Numbered from the stretch's first letter, positions 26,296 to 36,537 are shown. The stretch: DNA of 64,000 nucleotides from Gp13-AA77 sp035946575 (GCA_035946575.1 DASYZG010000072.1:62001-126000), one strand, 5' to 3'. A program made the numbers and translations. The notes: generated by a model not told the origin, from the letters alone.

Positions 26296-26664
26296 CCTTC
26301 CGACCTTCTTACTCACCGGCTCTGCCAGGCGATGCGACGGCTCGGGAAACGCCTCGGAGGGCCGGTGTGCTTCTTTCCAAGTGAATTTAACAGGATGTTG
26401 AAAAATGCTCCAACGCTGTCATTCTTCGCCTCGCGAAAAATGACCGGTCGGCCGAGTTTCTCAGCAAGCCGCTAAAACTCCCTATTCCAAGTCTCATTCG
26501 ATCAGCGATGGCGGGCACTCGCACGCGTGACGATAATCACAGCGGGCCAGTGTAACGTCGCTTAAATTACAAGTGTCCTCGTACTCCGGGGCGACAGGGT
26601 GCCGCGGATCCGCGGTACCGGCCTGGAATTCCGGCCGGAAAGCGCGGTGAGGAGCGGTGAGGAA
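26296..26664. other. intergenic region with a MITE-like element
   Basis: 369 bp without a gene. It contains an imperfect inverted-repeat element at about 26389-26473 (see that entry). The remainder holds a GC-rich hairpin-prone start (CCGGCTC...) near 26322 and AT-rich sequence around 26550-26580 that may carry the promoter of the next gene. Confidence 0.55.
26389..26473. repeat. MITE-like palindromic element
   Basis: The ends ACAGGATGTTGAAAAA and TTTCTCAGCAAGCC are imperfect inverted repeats. The centre has a hairpin, TCATTCTTCGC / GCGAAAAATGA (26419-26443). I recall similar 'tgctgaaaaa ... tttttcagca' elements as widely dispersed in bacteria; no second copy was found in this window. Confidence 0.5.
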
Positions 26665-27126
26665 ATGTCTGCTACCATGAGCGAGCCCGTGCACGTATCC
26701 CGGGAAGACCTCTTCAGAGGATTGCCGGCTTCGGCGGCCGGAGATTTCGCTGATATCGAGAAGCGGTTGTTCTATGCCAGCGATACCGTGCTGTTCAAGA
26801 GAGATGAACCCGCCTTTGCGCTATTCGTGATTCATCGGGGGAGCGTGGCTCTGTCAAATTCCAACTGGGAAGAAGGCCTCGAGGCATGTGCGACGTCGGT
26901 TGCCGGAGAGATCCTCGGGCTGTCCGCCATCATCGCCGGGGAACCTTACCAGGCCAGTGCCCGCACGCTGGAGCTTTCCGATTTGGGTGTCATCAGCCGG
27001 GGAGACTTTCTGGATTTCATGGCGACTCACAGCGACTTCACGTTCCGGCTGGTCGGCCTGCTCAGCGAAGGCTTAAACACCGCCCTCAATCACCTGCGCG
27101 ACCTGCCTCCCATAATCCAAGCCTGA
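26665..27126 (+). CDS. cyclic-nucleotide-binding-fold protein lacking HTH
   Basis: 153-residue protein with only the Crp-type barrel: FYASDTVLFKRDEPAFALFV, HRGSVALSN, GEILGLSAIIAGEPYQASAR, then a long dimerisation-like helix. It resembles residues 35-150 of the Crp/Fnr protein encoded 370 bp upstream (both have GLxAxxxGxPYQAxAxT), so the two are probably related by duplication, with loss of the DNA-binding part here. It might compete for ligand or heterodimerise. Start at 26665 chosen for the GAGG-rich leader; ATG 26677 is possible. Confidence 0.75.
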   Translation: MSATMSEPVHVSREDLFRGLPASAAGDFADIEKRLFYASDTVLFKRDEPAFALFVIHRGSVALSNSNWEEGLEACATSVAGEILGLSAIIAGEPYQASARTLELSDLGVISRGDFLDFMATHSDFTFRLVGLLSEGLNTALNHLRDLPPIIQA

Positions 27127-27211
27127 GAGTGTCCGGGTGCTGCGCGGCTGCCCTCAACGCTTCGCGGCTTCGTGGTACACTCGCTCAGGCGCTCCGTCGG
27201 TAACTTGTGCC

Positions 27212-27288
<77 letters not shown>

Positions 27289-27873
27289 ACGTCTGGGAGT
27301 CGGATTCAGTTGGGATTGCCTTCCGGCTGCGGGCAACCAACTGCCACGCGCGCTCATCATGTATAGGCGCCCGGGGCAGCGGTAGATTGAATCCTGGCGT
27401 TTGCTTCTTGAATGTGCCCATACTGATCAGAAGCCGTGACGGAGACGTGGGGCGGTGCCAGAGTGAGAGGGCGGGGAATTGCGGCGACCAGCAGATGCCT
27501 CGGCGGAATTTTGTGGGTACCGGTCAGGGTCGCCGGCGGGTTGCCTTCGGTTCTGCGCGTGCCAAGGTTGGGGAAGTGGCGACAGGACGCAGGTGAAAAG
27601 GAGCAACTGGCTTGACTTTGGAAGCCGGGTCCATTACTTTGAAAAGCTCGGCGGCGTTCTCTTGAACGAGCCTGGCATGGGAGTAGGCCGAAAGTGCGGC
27701 GCATGAAGGCCTTCCACTCGGACTTGCCCAGAAAGCCGCGACGGTGACCTGGATACAGATTAGCTATTCTGCGGCGAGATCGCGGCGCCGCCTCGGGTGA
27801 CTTTGTCTCACCCATAAGCGATCGCCCGTGATCGTTCCATTACATACGGAGAGGGAGTAGAACAGGAACCCAT
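27289..27873. other. gene-free stretch after the tRNA
   Basis: 585 bp in which I see no convincing gene, RNA or repeat. Open frames exist on both strands but have shuffled Arg/Pro/Ser-rich composition. The stretch may be a remnant of a lost gene or long leader for the downstream outer-membrane protein. Confidence 0.5.
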
Positions 27874-29028
27874 ATGGTTCGGTGCCGGCATAGGCAAGAG
27901 CTCGCTGTTGGTTCACACCACAACGCCCGGCCGACCTCGCCAGGCCGGTCAAGCGTCACACCGGGGCGCCTTGGCGCATTTTGCCGGAAGTTTTCCACAA
28001 GCTCCCCGGCCCTCAAGCACTGGCGCGACCCGGGAGTCAGGCTGGCCGCGGCTCTGCTGGCTTTCTTCACACTTTCGAGCGTCGCGATGGCTCAGGCGGA
28101 GCCTGCGCAGACATCCCAGACCGCCCAGCCTTCGGCACAGGCCGCCCAGCCTTCTTCCTCGGCAGCGGTGACGCAGTCCACGCCGGCCAATGCTCCGCCG
28201 ACAGGGTTTACTGGCTTTGTCGAGGCCCAAGGCGGTGCCAACCTGGTCGGGACCGTGCTCATGTTCGATGCCGATTTGGGTTATGGCCTTTCGGAGCACC
28301 TATCCGTGGACATAGGGGTGCCGGTGATCTTCAGCCGTAATCCCTTCTCCCCGGTCAAGACTCACGACTATTACTGGTCGGCATTGTTGGGTGAGCCGTA
28401 CCTCGACGCGAAGTACACGGGCGTTTATCACAACGTGAACTACACCTCCGTGCTGACGGGTACCGGACCGGTGGCGAACGAAGACAAGATCTTCAGCACG
28501 GGCCGTTTCGGGGTGGATTTATTCAATCACCTGGACGAGCAGATCGGGTCCATATCGCCTTTTCTGAACGTAGAAGTCTCGAACGGAGCCATCAATCGCT
28601 TCATCATGCCCAGACCCTTTGAGGAGGCCCGGATGTACCAAAGCCTCGGCATTCTGGGAGATCTAGAAGCGGGGTTTGAGTACAAGGTCAACAACCGGTT
28701 TGTGAGAGGTGTGAATGTTGGGGCTTCCGCGTACGTGCAAGGCGGCGGTGGTCCGCAAAAGATGTTCAGCCGACTGGTATTTCCGTATTCGAGTCTGGCG
28801 GGTGATGGCCGCCATGATCGCTACTGGGACAGCAGTTTCGAAACCAAGGGTACGTCTGCCCTTACGCGCGACAACGGTTGGTCGGGGTGGGTGGATATGA
28901 AGCCGCTGCCTAATCTGAATATTCAGCTGGCCTATACGCGCAGCGTCCACTATGACATGGACATTTATACCGCGATGTTTAACTTCGACGCCAGCCAGTG
29001 GGTTAAGACCTTGTTCCGGCGGCGCTAG
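27874..29028 (+). CDS. putative outer-membrane beta-barrel (transporter-like) protein
   Basis: 384 residues. Residues about 48-73 form a signal peptide (LAAALLAFFTLSSVAMAQ) after a long, doubtful N-terminal extension, so the true start may be internal. After a Gln/Ser/Ala-rich linker comes alternating amphipathic sequence: GFTGFVEAQGGANLVGTVLM, DADLGYGLSEHLSVDIGVPV, paired strands, and a final strand with aromatic residues. The pattern fits the 'MetA-pathway of phenol degradation'-like outer-membrane family, of uncertain function. Whether it belongs with the following secreted-protein genes is not shown by spacing (63 bp). Confidence 0.65.
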   Translation: MVRCRHRQELAVGSHHNARPTSPGRSSVTPGRLGAFCRKFSTSSPALKHWRDPGVRLAAALLAFFTLSSVAMAQAEPAQTSQTAQPSAQAAQPSSSAAVTQSTPANAPPTGFTGFVEAQGGANLVGTVLMFDADLGYGLSEHLSVDIGVPVIFSRNPFSPVKTHDYYWSALLGEPYLDAKYTGVYHNVNYTSVLTGTGPVANEDKIFSTGRFGVDLFNHLDEQIGSISPFLNVEVSNGAINRFIMPRPFEEARMYQSLGILGDLEAGFEYKVNNRFVRGVNVGASAYVQGGGGPQKMFSRLVFPYSSLAGDGRHDRYWDSSFETKGTSALTRDNGWSGWVDMKPLPNLNIQLAYTRSVHYDMDIYTAMFNFDASQWVKTLFRRR

Positions 29029-29091
29029 GGTCAATTTGACGAGTGCTGACTTTCTGGTGGCGTTCCCTTGGCCGCAAAGACTGAATTATTA

Positions 29092-32000
29092 ATGAGATTT
29101 GCGCAACGCATGATGGCGTGGTCATGGCTGCCGGTAACCGCGGCTTTTCTAGGTGTCGCCTTTAGTGCCACGCCAGCGCCCGCCGGCCGGAAAGCGGCAA
29201 CTCTGGCGGCTGCAAGCGCTTCCTACGGCTCGCTGCCGTTGAGCTTCGAGCCGAACCAGGGGCAGTCAGATCCACAGGTCCGGTTTCTGGCACACGGACA
29301 AAGTTACAGCCTTTTCCTGACCGGGGATGAAGCGGTGCTCTCCCTGAGAGCGGCAAGTTCGTCGCCGCCTGTCCGAGCGCAGTCTTCCTTTGAGACGATA
29401 CTGAAGATGCGGCTGCTCGGCGCGCGGACCTCGTCTTCGGTCCAGGGACTAGATGAACTGCCCGGCAAAAGCAACTACTTCATCGGAAACGATCCGGCAA
29501 AATGGCGCACGGACATTCCGAACTATGCGCAGGTCAAGTACAGCGGGATCTATCCGGGAGTGGACTTGGTGTACTACGGGAACCGGGGGCAACTGGAATA
29601 CGACTTCGTGCTAAGGCCGGGTGCGGATGGCCGTCAGTTGCGGCTCGGGATCGAAGGAGCAAAGTCGATCGAGATCAGCAAGGCGGGCGATCTGGTTCTG
29701 GAAACGGCCGGCGGCCGAGTGGTGCTGAGGCGGCCGGAAGCATACCAGGGAAGCGGGACGGCCCGGCGCAGCGTGAGGGTGAATTACGTACGGCGGGCCG
29801 GCGAGATCGGGTTCGAGGTCGGAAAATACCGGCGCGATCAGGCGCTGACGATCGACCCGGCGCTGGTTTACTCAAGCTATCTGGGCGGCAGCGGGGGCGA
29901 TATTGCTTATGGGATCGCCGTGGACAGCAGTGGCGAGGCGTACGTGGCAGGAGTTACGGGGTCAGTAAACTTCCCGGTTAAGGCAGCTTCGCAGCCGACT
30001 CTGGCCGGGGTGACGAACGCGTTCGTCGCCAAGCTCAATGCCTCGGGCTCCGGCCTCATCTACTCGACCTTCGTGGGCGGGTCGAACGCAGATGCCGCTG
30101 CGGCCATCGCGATCGACAGCTCGGGCGACGCTTACATCACCGGCAACACCTCATCGGCGAATTTCCCGGTCACGCCCGGCGTTTTTCAATCGACGTATGG
30201 CGGCAGTACAGACGCCTTCGTGGCCGAGATTGCTCCAACCGGTTCCAAGCTCGTCTATGCGGCTTATCTCGGAGGAAGCGCCGCGGATTTCGGTCAGGGG
30301 ATTGCGTTAAGCTCGTCGGGAAATGCCTATGTGACGGGCTCCACACAATCCTTTGACTTTCCCATCGTCAATCCGCTGCAACAGGGGAACGACGGCTGCA
30401 CGACGGTGAACATGGTTGAGACGTGCAACGCCGCTGCCTTCGTGGCTGAAGTCGATACGACGGCGTCCGCCCTGGTGTATTCGACGTATCTCGGTGGGTC
30501 CGGCAACAACTCTGGCCAGGCGATTGCGATTGATGCCGGTGGAAACGCCTATATTACCGGAAGTACGTCCTCCAGTGATTTCCCGGTGTCGAGCGCCTTG
30601 CAGAGTCAATCCGGCGGCGGCTCTGATGCTTTCTTAACGGAATTGAATGCTTCGGGTTCCGCGCTCGTGTTCTCAACCTATCTTGGGGGCAGTCAAAACG
30701 ACGCCGGGTATGCTCTTGTCCTGGATGCGTCGGGTAATATCTATGTTTCGGGAAGCACGCAATCGAACAATTTCCCGACCACACCCAACGTCTTTCAGGC
30801 CCAATACGGCGGCGCGGGCGACGGCTTCCTGACCAAGTTCGGGGCAGGGGGCGCGGTCATCGTCTATTCCACGTTCATCGGGGGCACCGGCGCGGACCAG
30901 GCGAACGCCGTTGCGGTGAATTCCGCTGGTAATGCCTTCGTCGTCGGAGGTACACAGTCGAGCGACTTCCCCCTGTCCGATCCTTCCCAGCGGGTCTTGG
31001 GGCTCTCCGGTGCGTCGAACTGCAGCAGCGCAACGGGTGCAGCCAGTCTTTGTTCGGACGCATTTGTCGTCGACCTTAACCCCTCGGGAATGCCGGTGTA
31101 TTCCACGTACCTGGGTGGCACCGAGGCGGACTTCGCGCAGGCCGTTGCTGTGGATCCAGCCGGCGATCCTTACGTAGCAGGGAGTACGGCATCGTCGAAT
31201 TTTCCGGCGATTGTAGGCGCGCTGCAGGGTGCTTATGCCGGAATCGCAACTTCCGGAAACGCTTTCGTCACCAAGGTGGAGGCGAGTGACTCGCCGGCTG
31301 TGGCCTTGAGTCCCCAGAGCCTCAACTTTGGCAATCAGACCCTTAACGTCGCCAGTGCGGCCCAGCCCATTACCCTGATCAATGCCGGAAGCACTCCGTT
31401 GTCGATTACCAGTATCACGGGAAGCGGCGATTATTCGGTTACGGACAATTGTGGGACGACGGTGCCGGCGGGCGGCGGGAGTTGCACGATCAATGTAACG
31501 TTCACGCCTGCGGCTGCGGGCTCGACGACGGACGAGATCACGATTACCGATAGTGCCGCGGGTAGCCCTCACCACGTGGCTGTGACGGGTACGGGAGTGA
31601 CGGGAGGTGCCGGCACTCTGACCCTGACTCCCAAGACTCTGGTCTTTCCCGTCCAGGCGCTCAATACTACGAGTCCGCCCCAGAATGTCCAGGTGGTGAA
31701 CTCAAGCTTGTCCGCCATCACCATCAGCAACATCGCGGTGAGCGGCAGTTTTAATGAGACAAACAACTGCGGCACAGTGCCGGCTATTCTGAATCCTGGC
31801 GCAAGCTGTACGGTTAGTGTCACGTTTACGCCGACGAAGACCGGCTCAGCAACGGGATCACTCTCCGTCACGGACAACGGCGCGGGCAGCCCTCAGTCGG
31901 CCACGGTGTCGGGAGCTGGTGGCGGGGTGTTCACGCTTGCCGCACGTAAATCCTTCAGCACTATTGTAATAGGCGCTACTTCGACGACTTTCACCGTTTC

Positions 32001-32784
32001 CGCCTCAGCCGCCCCCAGCTTTACCGGAAACATAACGTTCACCTGTTCCGGTGGCGCGGCGTGCTCCTTCAATCCGAGTTCCATCACGCCCGGGCAGAGC
32101 ACCACAGTGACCGTCAGCGGACTTTCGGCGGCAACCGCTAATCCTCTGAACTTCACGGTGACCGGAACGAGCAACGGAAACACGGCCGCCATTCCGTTGA
32201 AAATTTTCCTGCAGGACTTCTCAATTACCGCTACCCCCACGCTGAGTTCCCTCAATGCAGGACAGTCCGCCACCTTTGCGATTACGGCGGCGCCCACCAA
32301 TGGCTTTAATGAGGTTGTGCTGTTGGGCTGTCAAGGCACTTTGCCTGCCGGCATGACCTGTTCGTGGTCTCCGAGTTCCGGGTTGGTCCTGAACGGGCTC
32401 TCGCCAAATTCAGCGACTCTCACGGTGGCGACTGAGACCCAGCAATCGTCCAGCGGATCGGTCGGCCACCGCCCGCCTGCGGTGCCGCCGGCCTCGGGGC
32501 GCCCGTGGGTGATCCTCGTGGGGATGCTCGCGGCCGGAGCTGCTCTGGTCGCGAAGAAGCGAACCCTGCCCTGCCGGTTGCGTTTGAGCGCTCTGGCTGG
32601 CGCGTTGCTTCTGGTACTTGGTACTGCGGTGAGCTGTTATAACTACGGCTATAACGTGATTGCGCCTCCACCCACTGTGGGAACGCCTACCGGCACCTAC
32701 ATGATATTAATCACGGGCACGCTCGGCACGAATAGCACGGTCGTCCGAAGCGCGACGATAACTTTGAGCGTAGGGCCGGGGTAA
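29092..32784 (+). CDS. giant secreted seven-bladed SBBP-repeat protein with Ig-like domains (paralogue A)
   Basis: 1230 residues. After a signal peptide comes a conserved N-terminal domain (LPLSFEPNQGQSDPQVRFLA; LPGKSNYFIGNDPAKWRTDI; GVDLVYYGNRGQLEYDFVL). Then seven SBBP repeats, each marked by YSTYLGGS and a GNAYxxGxTxSxxFP strand, give a seven-bladed propeller. Two choice-of-anchor-D/ASPM-Hydin-like domains (NFGNQTLNV, CTINVTFTP) and two Ig-like domains follow. The tail has two hydrophobic helices separated by KKRTLPCRLR, a Cys in LGTAVSC, and a final beta segment. Predicted cell-surface adhesin or polymer-binding protein; function unknown. Start ATG 29092; TTG 29068 possible. Confidence 0.85.
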   Translation: MRFAQRMMAWSWLPVTAAFLGVAFSATPAPAGRKAATLAAASASYGSLPLSFEPNQGQSDPQVRFLAHGQSYSLFLTGDEAVLSLRAASSSPPVRAQSSFETILKMRLLGARTSSSVQGLDELPGKSNYFIGNDPAKWRTDIPNYAQVKYSGIYPGVDLVYYGNRGQLEYDFVLRPGADGRQLRLGIEGAKSIEISKAGDLVLETAGGRVVLRRPEAYQGSGTARRSVRVNYVRRAGEIGFEVGKYRRDQALTIDPALVYSSYLGGSGGDIAYGIAVDSSGEAYVAGVTGSVNFPVKAASQPTLAGVTNAFVAKLNASGSGLIYSTFVGGSNADAAAAIAIDSSGDAYITGNTSSANFPVTPGVFQSTYGGSTDAFVAEIAPTGSKLVYAAYLGGSAADFGQGIALSSSGNAYVTGSTQSFDFPIVNPLQQGNDGCTTVNMVETCNAAAFVAEVDTTASALVYSTYLGGSGNNSGQAIAIDAGGNAYITGSTSSSDFPVSSALQSQSGGGSDAFLTELNASGSALVFSTYLGGSQNDAGYALVLDASGNIYVSGSTQSNNFPTTPNVFQAQYGGAGDGFLTKFGAGGAVIVYSTFIGGTGADQANAVAVNSAGNAFVVGGTQSSDFPLSDPSQRVLGLSGASNCSSATGAASLCSDAFVVDLNPSGMPVYSTYLGGTEADFAQAVAVDPAGDPYVAGSTASSNFPAIVGALQGAYAGIATSGNAFVTKVEASDSPAVALSPQSLNFGNQTLNVASAAQPITLINAGSTPLSITSITGSGDYSVTDNCGTTVPAGGGSCTINVTFTPAAAGSTTDEITITDSAAGSPHHVAVTGTGVTGGAGTLTLTPKTLVFPVQALNTTSPPQNVQVVNSSLSAITISNIAVSGSFNETNNCGTVPAILNPGASCTVSVTFTPTKTGSATGSLSVTDNGAGSPQSATVSGAGGGVFTLAARKSFSTIVIGATSTTFTVSASAAPSFTGNITFTCSGGAACSFNPSSITPGQSTTVTVSGLSAATANPLNFTVTGTSNGNTAAIPLKIFLQDFSITATPTLSSLNAGQSATFAITAAPTNGFNEVVLLGCQGTLPAGMTCSWSPSSGLVLNGLSPNSATLTVATETQQSSSGSVGHRPPAVPPASGRPWVILVGMLAAGAALVAKKRTLPCRLRLSALAGALLLVLGTAVSCYNYGYNVIAPPPTVGTPTGTYMILITGTLGTNSTVVRSATITLSVGPG

Positions 32785-32886
32785 GAATCTGGCTGGTCGC
32801 GTGTTGAACAGTTGATTAGGAAGTCGGGGCCTTAAGCCGGCTGAAGAGCCGCGAGGCCATCTTCATTTTCAAGGTTGGTTGAATCT

Positions 32887-35800
32887 ATGCGCAGTTCAGT
32901 ATGCTTATTCTTGTCGCTGCTATCATTGGGGTCGGCACACGCGGCGGGTCCGGGCGCAGCTCCCCCCGCACCAGCCGGCGCGCGCACCTCCCAGATCGTC
33001 TCCGAGTACGCCAGACTGCCGCTGAGCTTTGAGCCAAACCAGGGTCAGACAGACCCCCAGGTCCGGTATTTGTCGCACGGGCAGGGCTATGGCATTTTCC
33101 TGACCGGAAATGAAGCCGTGCTGGCTCTGGATCCGTCGCAACCCTCAGTTGTTGGGGACTCTCCGGCGGGGGCGGTTTTAAGGCTGAGGCTCCGCGGAGC
33201 CCGGGTGATGGCTCATGTTCAGGGTGTGGGCGAGCTACCGGGTAAAAGCAACTACTTCATTGGGAACGACCCGGCGAGATGGCGCACGGATATTCCCAAT
33301 TACGCGCAGGTGAGATACCGAGGAGTTTATCCGGGAGTGGACCTGGTTTATTACGGGCACCAGGGACAACTGGAATACGATTTTCTGCTGGAGCCCGATG
33401 TGGATCCGGGCCAGTTACGTGTCGAGATTGAAGGAGCAAAGTCGCTCAAGATCAGCGAGGCGGGAAATCTGGTCCTAGAGACAGCAAGCGGTCAGGTGAT
33501 GCTGAAGCGACCGGAGGCATACCAGGGAAGCGGGATGAGCCGGCGCAGTGTGAAGGTGAGCTACGTGTTGCGCGGTGGGGAGATCGGCTTTCGGCTCGGG
33601 AAATACCGGCGCGACCGGACACTGACCATTGACCCGGTGCTGACGTATTCCACCTACCTCGGAGGGAGCGGCGGCGATGTTGGTTACGGCGTGGGTGTCG
33701 ATAGCGCCGGCAACACCTACGTTGCCGGCGTCACCAGTTCCACCAATTTCCCGATCCTGAGCGCGATCCAAAGCAGCAGCGGCGGCAACGGCGATGCATT
33801 CGTTACCAAGCTGAACCCCGGCGGCACGGCGCTATTGTACTCGACTTACCTTGGAGGCTCGGGATCTGACACCGCCTCAGCCGTCGCGGCGGATTCGAAG
33901 GGCGATGTCTTTGTCACCGGTCAGACGAACTCGTCCAATTTCCCCATCGCACCGAAGTCTTCCGCCAATTCGACCACAACCGTGACTCCCTTTCAGGCGT
34001 CCTATGCTGGTAGCGGCGACGCGTTTGTTGCCGAGTTGCCCAGCACCGGCAACGCTCTAACTTATTCTTCCTACCTGGGGGGGAGCGGCGCCGATTCCGG
34101 CCAGGCGATCGCGGTCGACGCGTCGGGCAACGCGTATGTGACCGGCTCCACCCAGTCGCCCGATTTCCCCATACCCACGGGAACCACTCCATACCAGCCC
34201 ACGCTGATGGGATCGTCTGACGCCTTCGTGACCGAGGTCAACTTCTCCGGGACTGCCCTGCTGTATTCGACCTACCTGGGTGGCACCCAGGCGGATACCG
34301 GCCAGGGAATCGCCGTCGACAGCGCGGGCAACGCCTATGTGGCGGGGTACACGTTCTCGACGGATTTTCCGGTGATGAATCCGATCCAGGGCACAAACGC
34401 CGGCAATGCCGACGCCTTCGTTTCCGAGGTAAACCCAACAGGTGGCGCCTTGCTTTTCTCCACTTATTACGGAGGCAGCCAGCAGGATCGCGCCTTCGGC
34501 CTTGCGCTGGACGGTTCGGCGAACATCTACGTGGTCGGTAACACCCAGTCGTCGGACTTTCCGACCACTACAGGCGTCTTTCAGCCCAATTCCAAATACG
34601 CCGGCAACGGAGATGCCTTCGCTTTCAAATTCAACTCCGGCGGGACATCGGTTTCCTACTCGACCCTGATCGGTGGCAGCGGCGTGGACCAGGCAAACGG
34701 GGTTGCGGTGGATTCCAAGGGTGATGCTGCCGTAGTCGGCTTCACGAGCTCGAGCGACTTCCCGACGGTGAGCCCATTCCAGTCGATCCTGGGCCTGAGC
34801 GGCGGTGGTTCCTGTGGAGGCAGCCCTTGCTCTGACGCTTTCGTGACGCAGTTGAATCCGACGGGCACCCAGGCTCTCCTCTCCAGCTTCCTGGGCGGGA
34901 GCGGAGCGGACTTCGGTCAGGGCATCGCGGTGGACAGTTCCGGTAATCTCTACGTCACGGGAAGCACTTCTTCCAGCAATTTCCCGGCGGTTGCCGGAGA
35001 TTATCAGACCGACCTTGCCGGGGTGGCAGGAAACGCCTTTGTCACTGAAATCGGCTCAGGCAATTCGCCGGCCATCGTGTTGTCGCCTGCCAAGGTCGAC
35101 TTCGGCAACGAGGCGGTGAGCGTCGCCAGTACGGTCCAGACCGTTACGGTCTTCAACCTCGGAACCGCGCCGCTCACCATTAGTGCAGTTGAGGCGCCCA
35201 GCAGCGATTTTACTGACTCGAATAATTGCGTGGGGACTGTGGCCCCGGCGGGCGGCAGTTGCACGATCAACGTGACCTTTACCCCCCAATCGACCGGGGC
35301 CGTCACGGACCAGTTCACCATCACCGATAATGCGGCCAACAGCCCTCATACTTTGACCGTCACCGGTACAGGCGTAACCCAGGCATCGGCGGTAACGGTC
35401 GCCCCGACGAGCTTGACCTTCCCCAACACACAGGTCTCGTCGGTCTCCCAGCCGCAGACTGTGACAATTACCAACACGGGCACATCCACCCTGGACATCA
35501 CTGGGATCACCGTCACCGGTGATTTCAAGCAAACCAACACCTGTGCCGCAGTGTTCAATGCTCTTAGCGTCGGGCAAAGCTGTTCGGTGTCGGTGGAGTT
35601 CGCCCCGGCTGCCAGCGGCAGCAGGACAGGTACGTTGACCATCAGCGACAATGCCACCGGCAGTCCGCAAGGTGTGTCTCTTTCCGGTACCGGACTCGCA
35701 TTGTTCTCGCTTGCCTCGAGCAGTTCCACTGTGGCCACGATTGTTGGTTCATCTTCGACAACTTTTACCGTCAGCGCGAGCGCGGTCAACGGTTTTACAG

Positions 35801-36537
35801 GCAACATCAGCCTGTCGTGTGCCACCAGCGTGAGTTGCAGCTTCAGCCCGACTACGATCTTCGCCGGCCAGAGCAGCACGCTTACCATCAGCGGCCTCTC
35901 CGCTTCAACTCCCAACCCGTTCAACTTTACCGTCACGGGCACCAGCGGATCGCAGACGGCTACGGTGAATCTCACCGTGCTGCTTGAAAGCTTCTCGCTA
36001 TCGGGGACCCCGGCCTTGAACACAGTGGTGGCGGGGGCGCCGGCAAACTACACCATTCTGGTCACACCCCTTTTTGGGTTCAATCAGCAGGTGAACCTCA
36101 GTTGCAGCGGCTTGCCCTCCGGGTCGACATGCAACTTCGCCAACGCATCGGTCACACCCAACGGGAAGTCTCCAGCATCGGTGGCGCTCACGATCAGCAC
36201 GACACAGTCTGCGTCGCTATGGAGATGGTGGCCCGGAGGGCGTGGGCCGCGGTTCACGCCGCTTCCGGGCTTGATTGCGGCCGTTTGCCTCAGCCTGCTG
36301 CTGGCGCTTTTGGCCATGCGACGGCTGTGGCCGGGCGCAGCCCTTCCCCGCCGCTTGGCGGGCTGGCCGGTGATGCTTGCACTGATGCTCCTGAGCCTCA
36401 TGTTCCTCGGGGCCTGCCGTGGCGTCTATGCAACTGCCCCGACTCCCACGGGGAACTACATCATCACCATTACAGGCACGCTGAATTCGAACAATACTGT
36501 GCAGGAGAGCACGACCGTCGACCTGGCCATCACGTAG
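32887..36537 (+). CDS. giant secreted seven-bladed SBBP-repeat protein with Ig-like domains (paralogue B)
   Basis: 1216-residue tandem paralogue of the preceding protein, 102 bp downstream. The signal peptide MRSSVCLFLSLLSLGSAHA is followed by the same N-terminal domain (SLSFEPNQGQ-type; LPGKSNYFIGNDPARWRTDI), seven SBBP blades, two choice-of-anchor-D-like domains, two Ig-like domains and the two-helix tail with Cys in FLGAC (a proper lipobox sequence) and TPTGNYIITITGT. Extensive near-identical segments indicate a duplication; divergence is larger in blades 2-4 and in the tail. Start ATG 32887 chosen because the signal peptide begins there. Confidence 0.87.
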   Translation: MRSSVCLFLSLLSLGSAHAAGPGAAPPAPAGARTSQIVSEYARLPLSFEPNQGQTDPQVRYLSHGQGYGIFLTGNEAVLALDPSQPSVVGDSPAGAVLRLRLRGARVMAHVQGVGELPGKSNYFIGNDPARWRTDIPNYAQVRYRGVYPGVDLVYYGHQGQLEYDFLLEPDVDPGQLRVEIEGAKSLKISEAGNLVLETASGQVMLKRPEAYQGSGMSRRSVKVSYVLRGGEIGFRLGKYRRDRTLTIDPVLTYSTYLGGSGGDVGYGVGVDSAGNTYVAGVTSSTNFPILSAIQSSSGGNGDAFVTKLNPGGTALLYSTYLGGSGSDTASAVAADSKGDVFVTGQTNSSNFPIAPKSSANSTTTVTPFQASYAGSGDAFVAELPSTGNALTYSSYLGGSGADSGQAIAVDASGNAYVTGSTQSPDFPIPTGTTPYQPTLMGSSDAFVTEVNFSGTALLYSTYLGGTQADTGQGIAVDSAGNAYVAGYTFSTDFPVMNPIQGTNAGNADAFVSEVNPTGGALLFSTYYGGSQQDRAFGLALDGSANIYVVGNTQSSDFPTTTGVFQPNSKYAGNGDAFAFKFNSGGTSVSYSTLIGGSGVDQANGVAVDSKGDAAVVGFTSSSDFPTVSPFQSILGLSGGGSCGGSPCSDAFVTQLNPTGTQALLSSFLGGSGADFGQGIAVDSSGNLYVTGSTSSSNFPAVAGDYQTDLAGVAGNAFVTEIGSGNSPAIVLSPAKVDFGNEAVSVASTVQTVTVFNLGTAPLTISAVEAPSSDFTDSNNCVGTVAPAGGSCTINVTFTPQSTGAVTDQFTITDNAANSPHTLTVTGTGVTQASAVTVAPTSLTFPNTQVSSVSQPQTVTITNTGTSTLDITGITVTGDFKQTNTCAAVFNALSVGQSCSVSVEFAPAASGSRTGTLTISDNATGSPQGVSLSGTGLALFSLASSSSTVATIVGSSSTTFTVSASAVNGFTGNISLSCATSVSCSFSPTTIFAGQSSTLTISGLSASTPNPFNFTVTGTSGSQTATVNLTVLLESFSLSGTPALNTVVAGAPANYTILVTPLFGFNQQVNLSCSGLPSGSTCNFANASVTPNGKSPASVALTISTTQSASLWRWWPGGRGPRFTPLPGLIAAVCLSLLLALLAMRRLWPGAALPRRLAGWPVMLALMLLSLMFLGACRGVYATAPTPTGNYIITITGTLNSNNTVQESTTVDLAIT

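Noticed and set aside
27357..27815. 152-codon minus-strand frame after the tRNA
   Set aside because: Arg/Pro/Ser-rich, no RBS or motif; the late part has a faint Ig-like rhythm but not enough to call a gene remnant.
29900..35050. Repeated segments first considered a CRISPR or DNA satellite
   Set aside because: The periodicity is in protein (SBBP blades of the two paralogues) and has variable spacing, with no identical spaced DNA repeats.
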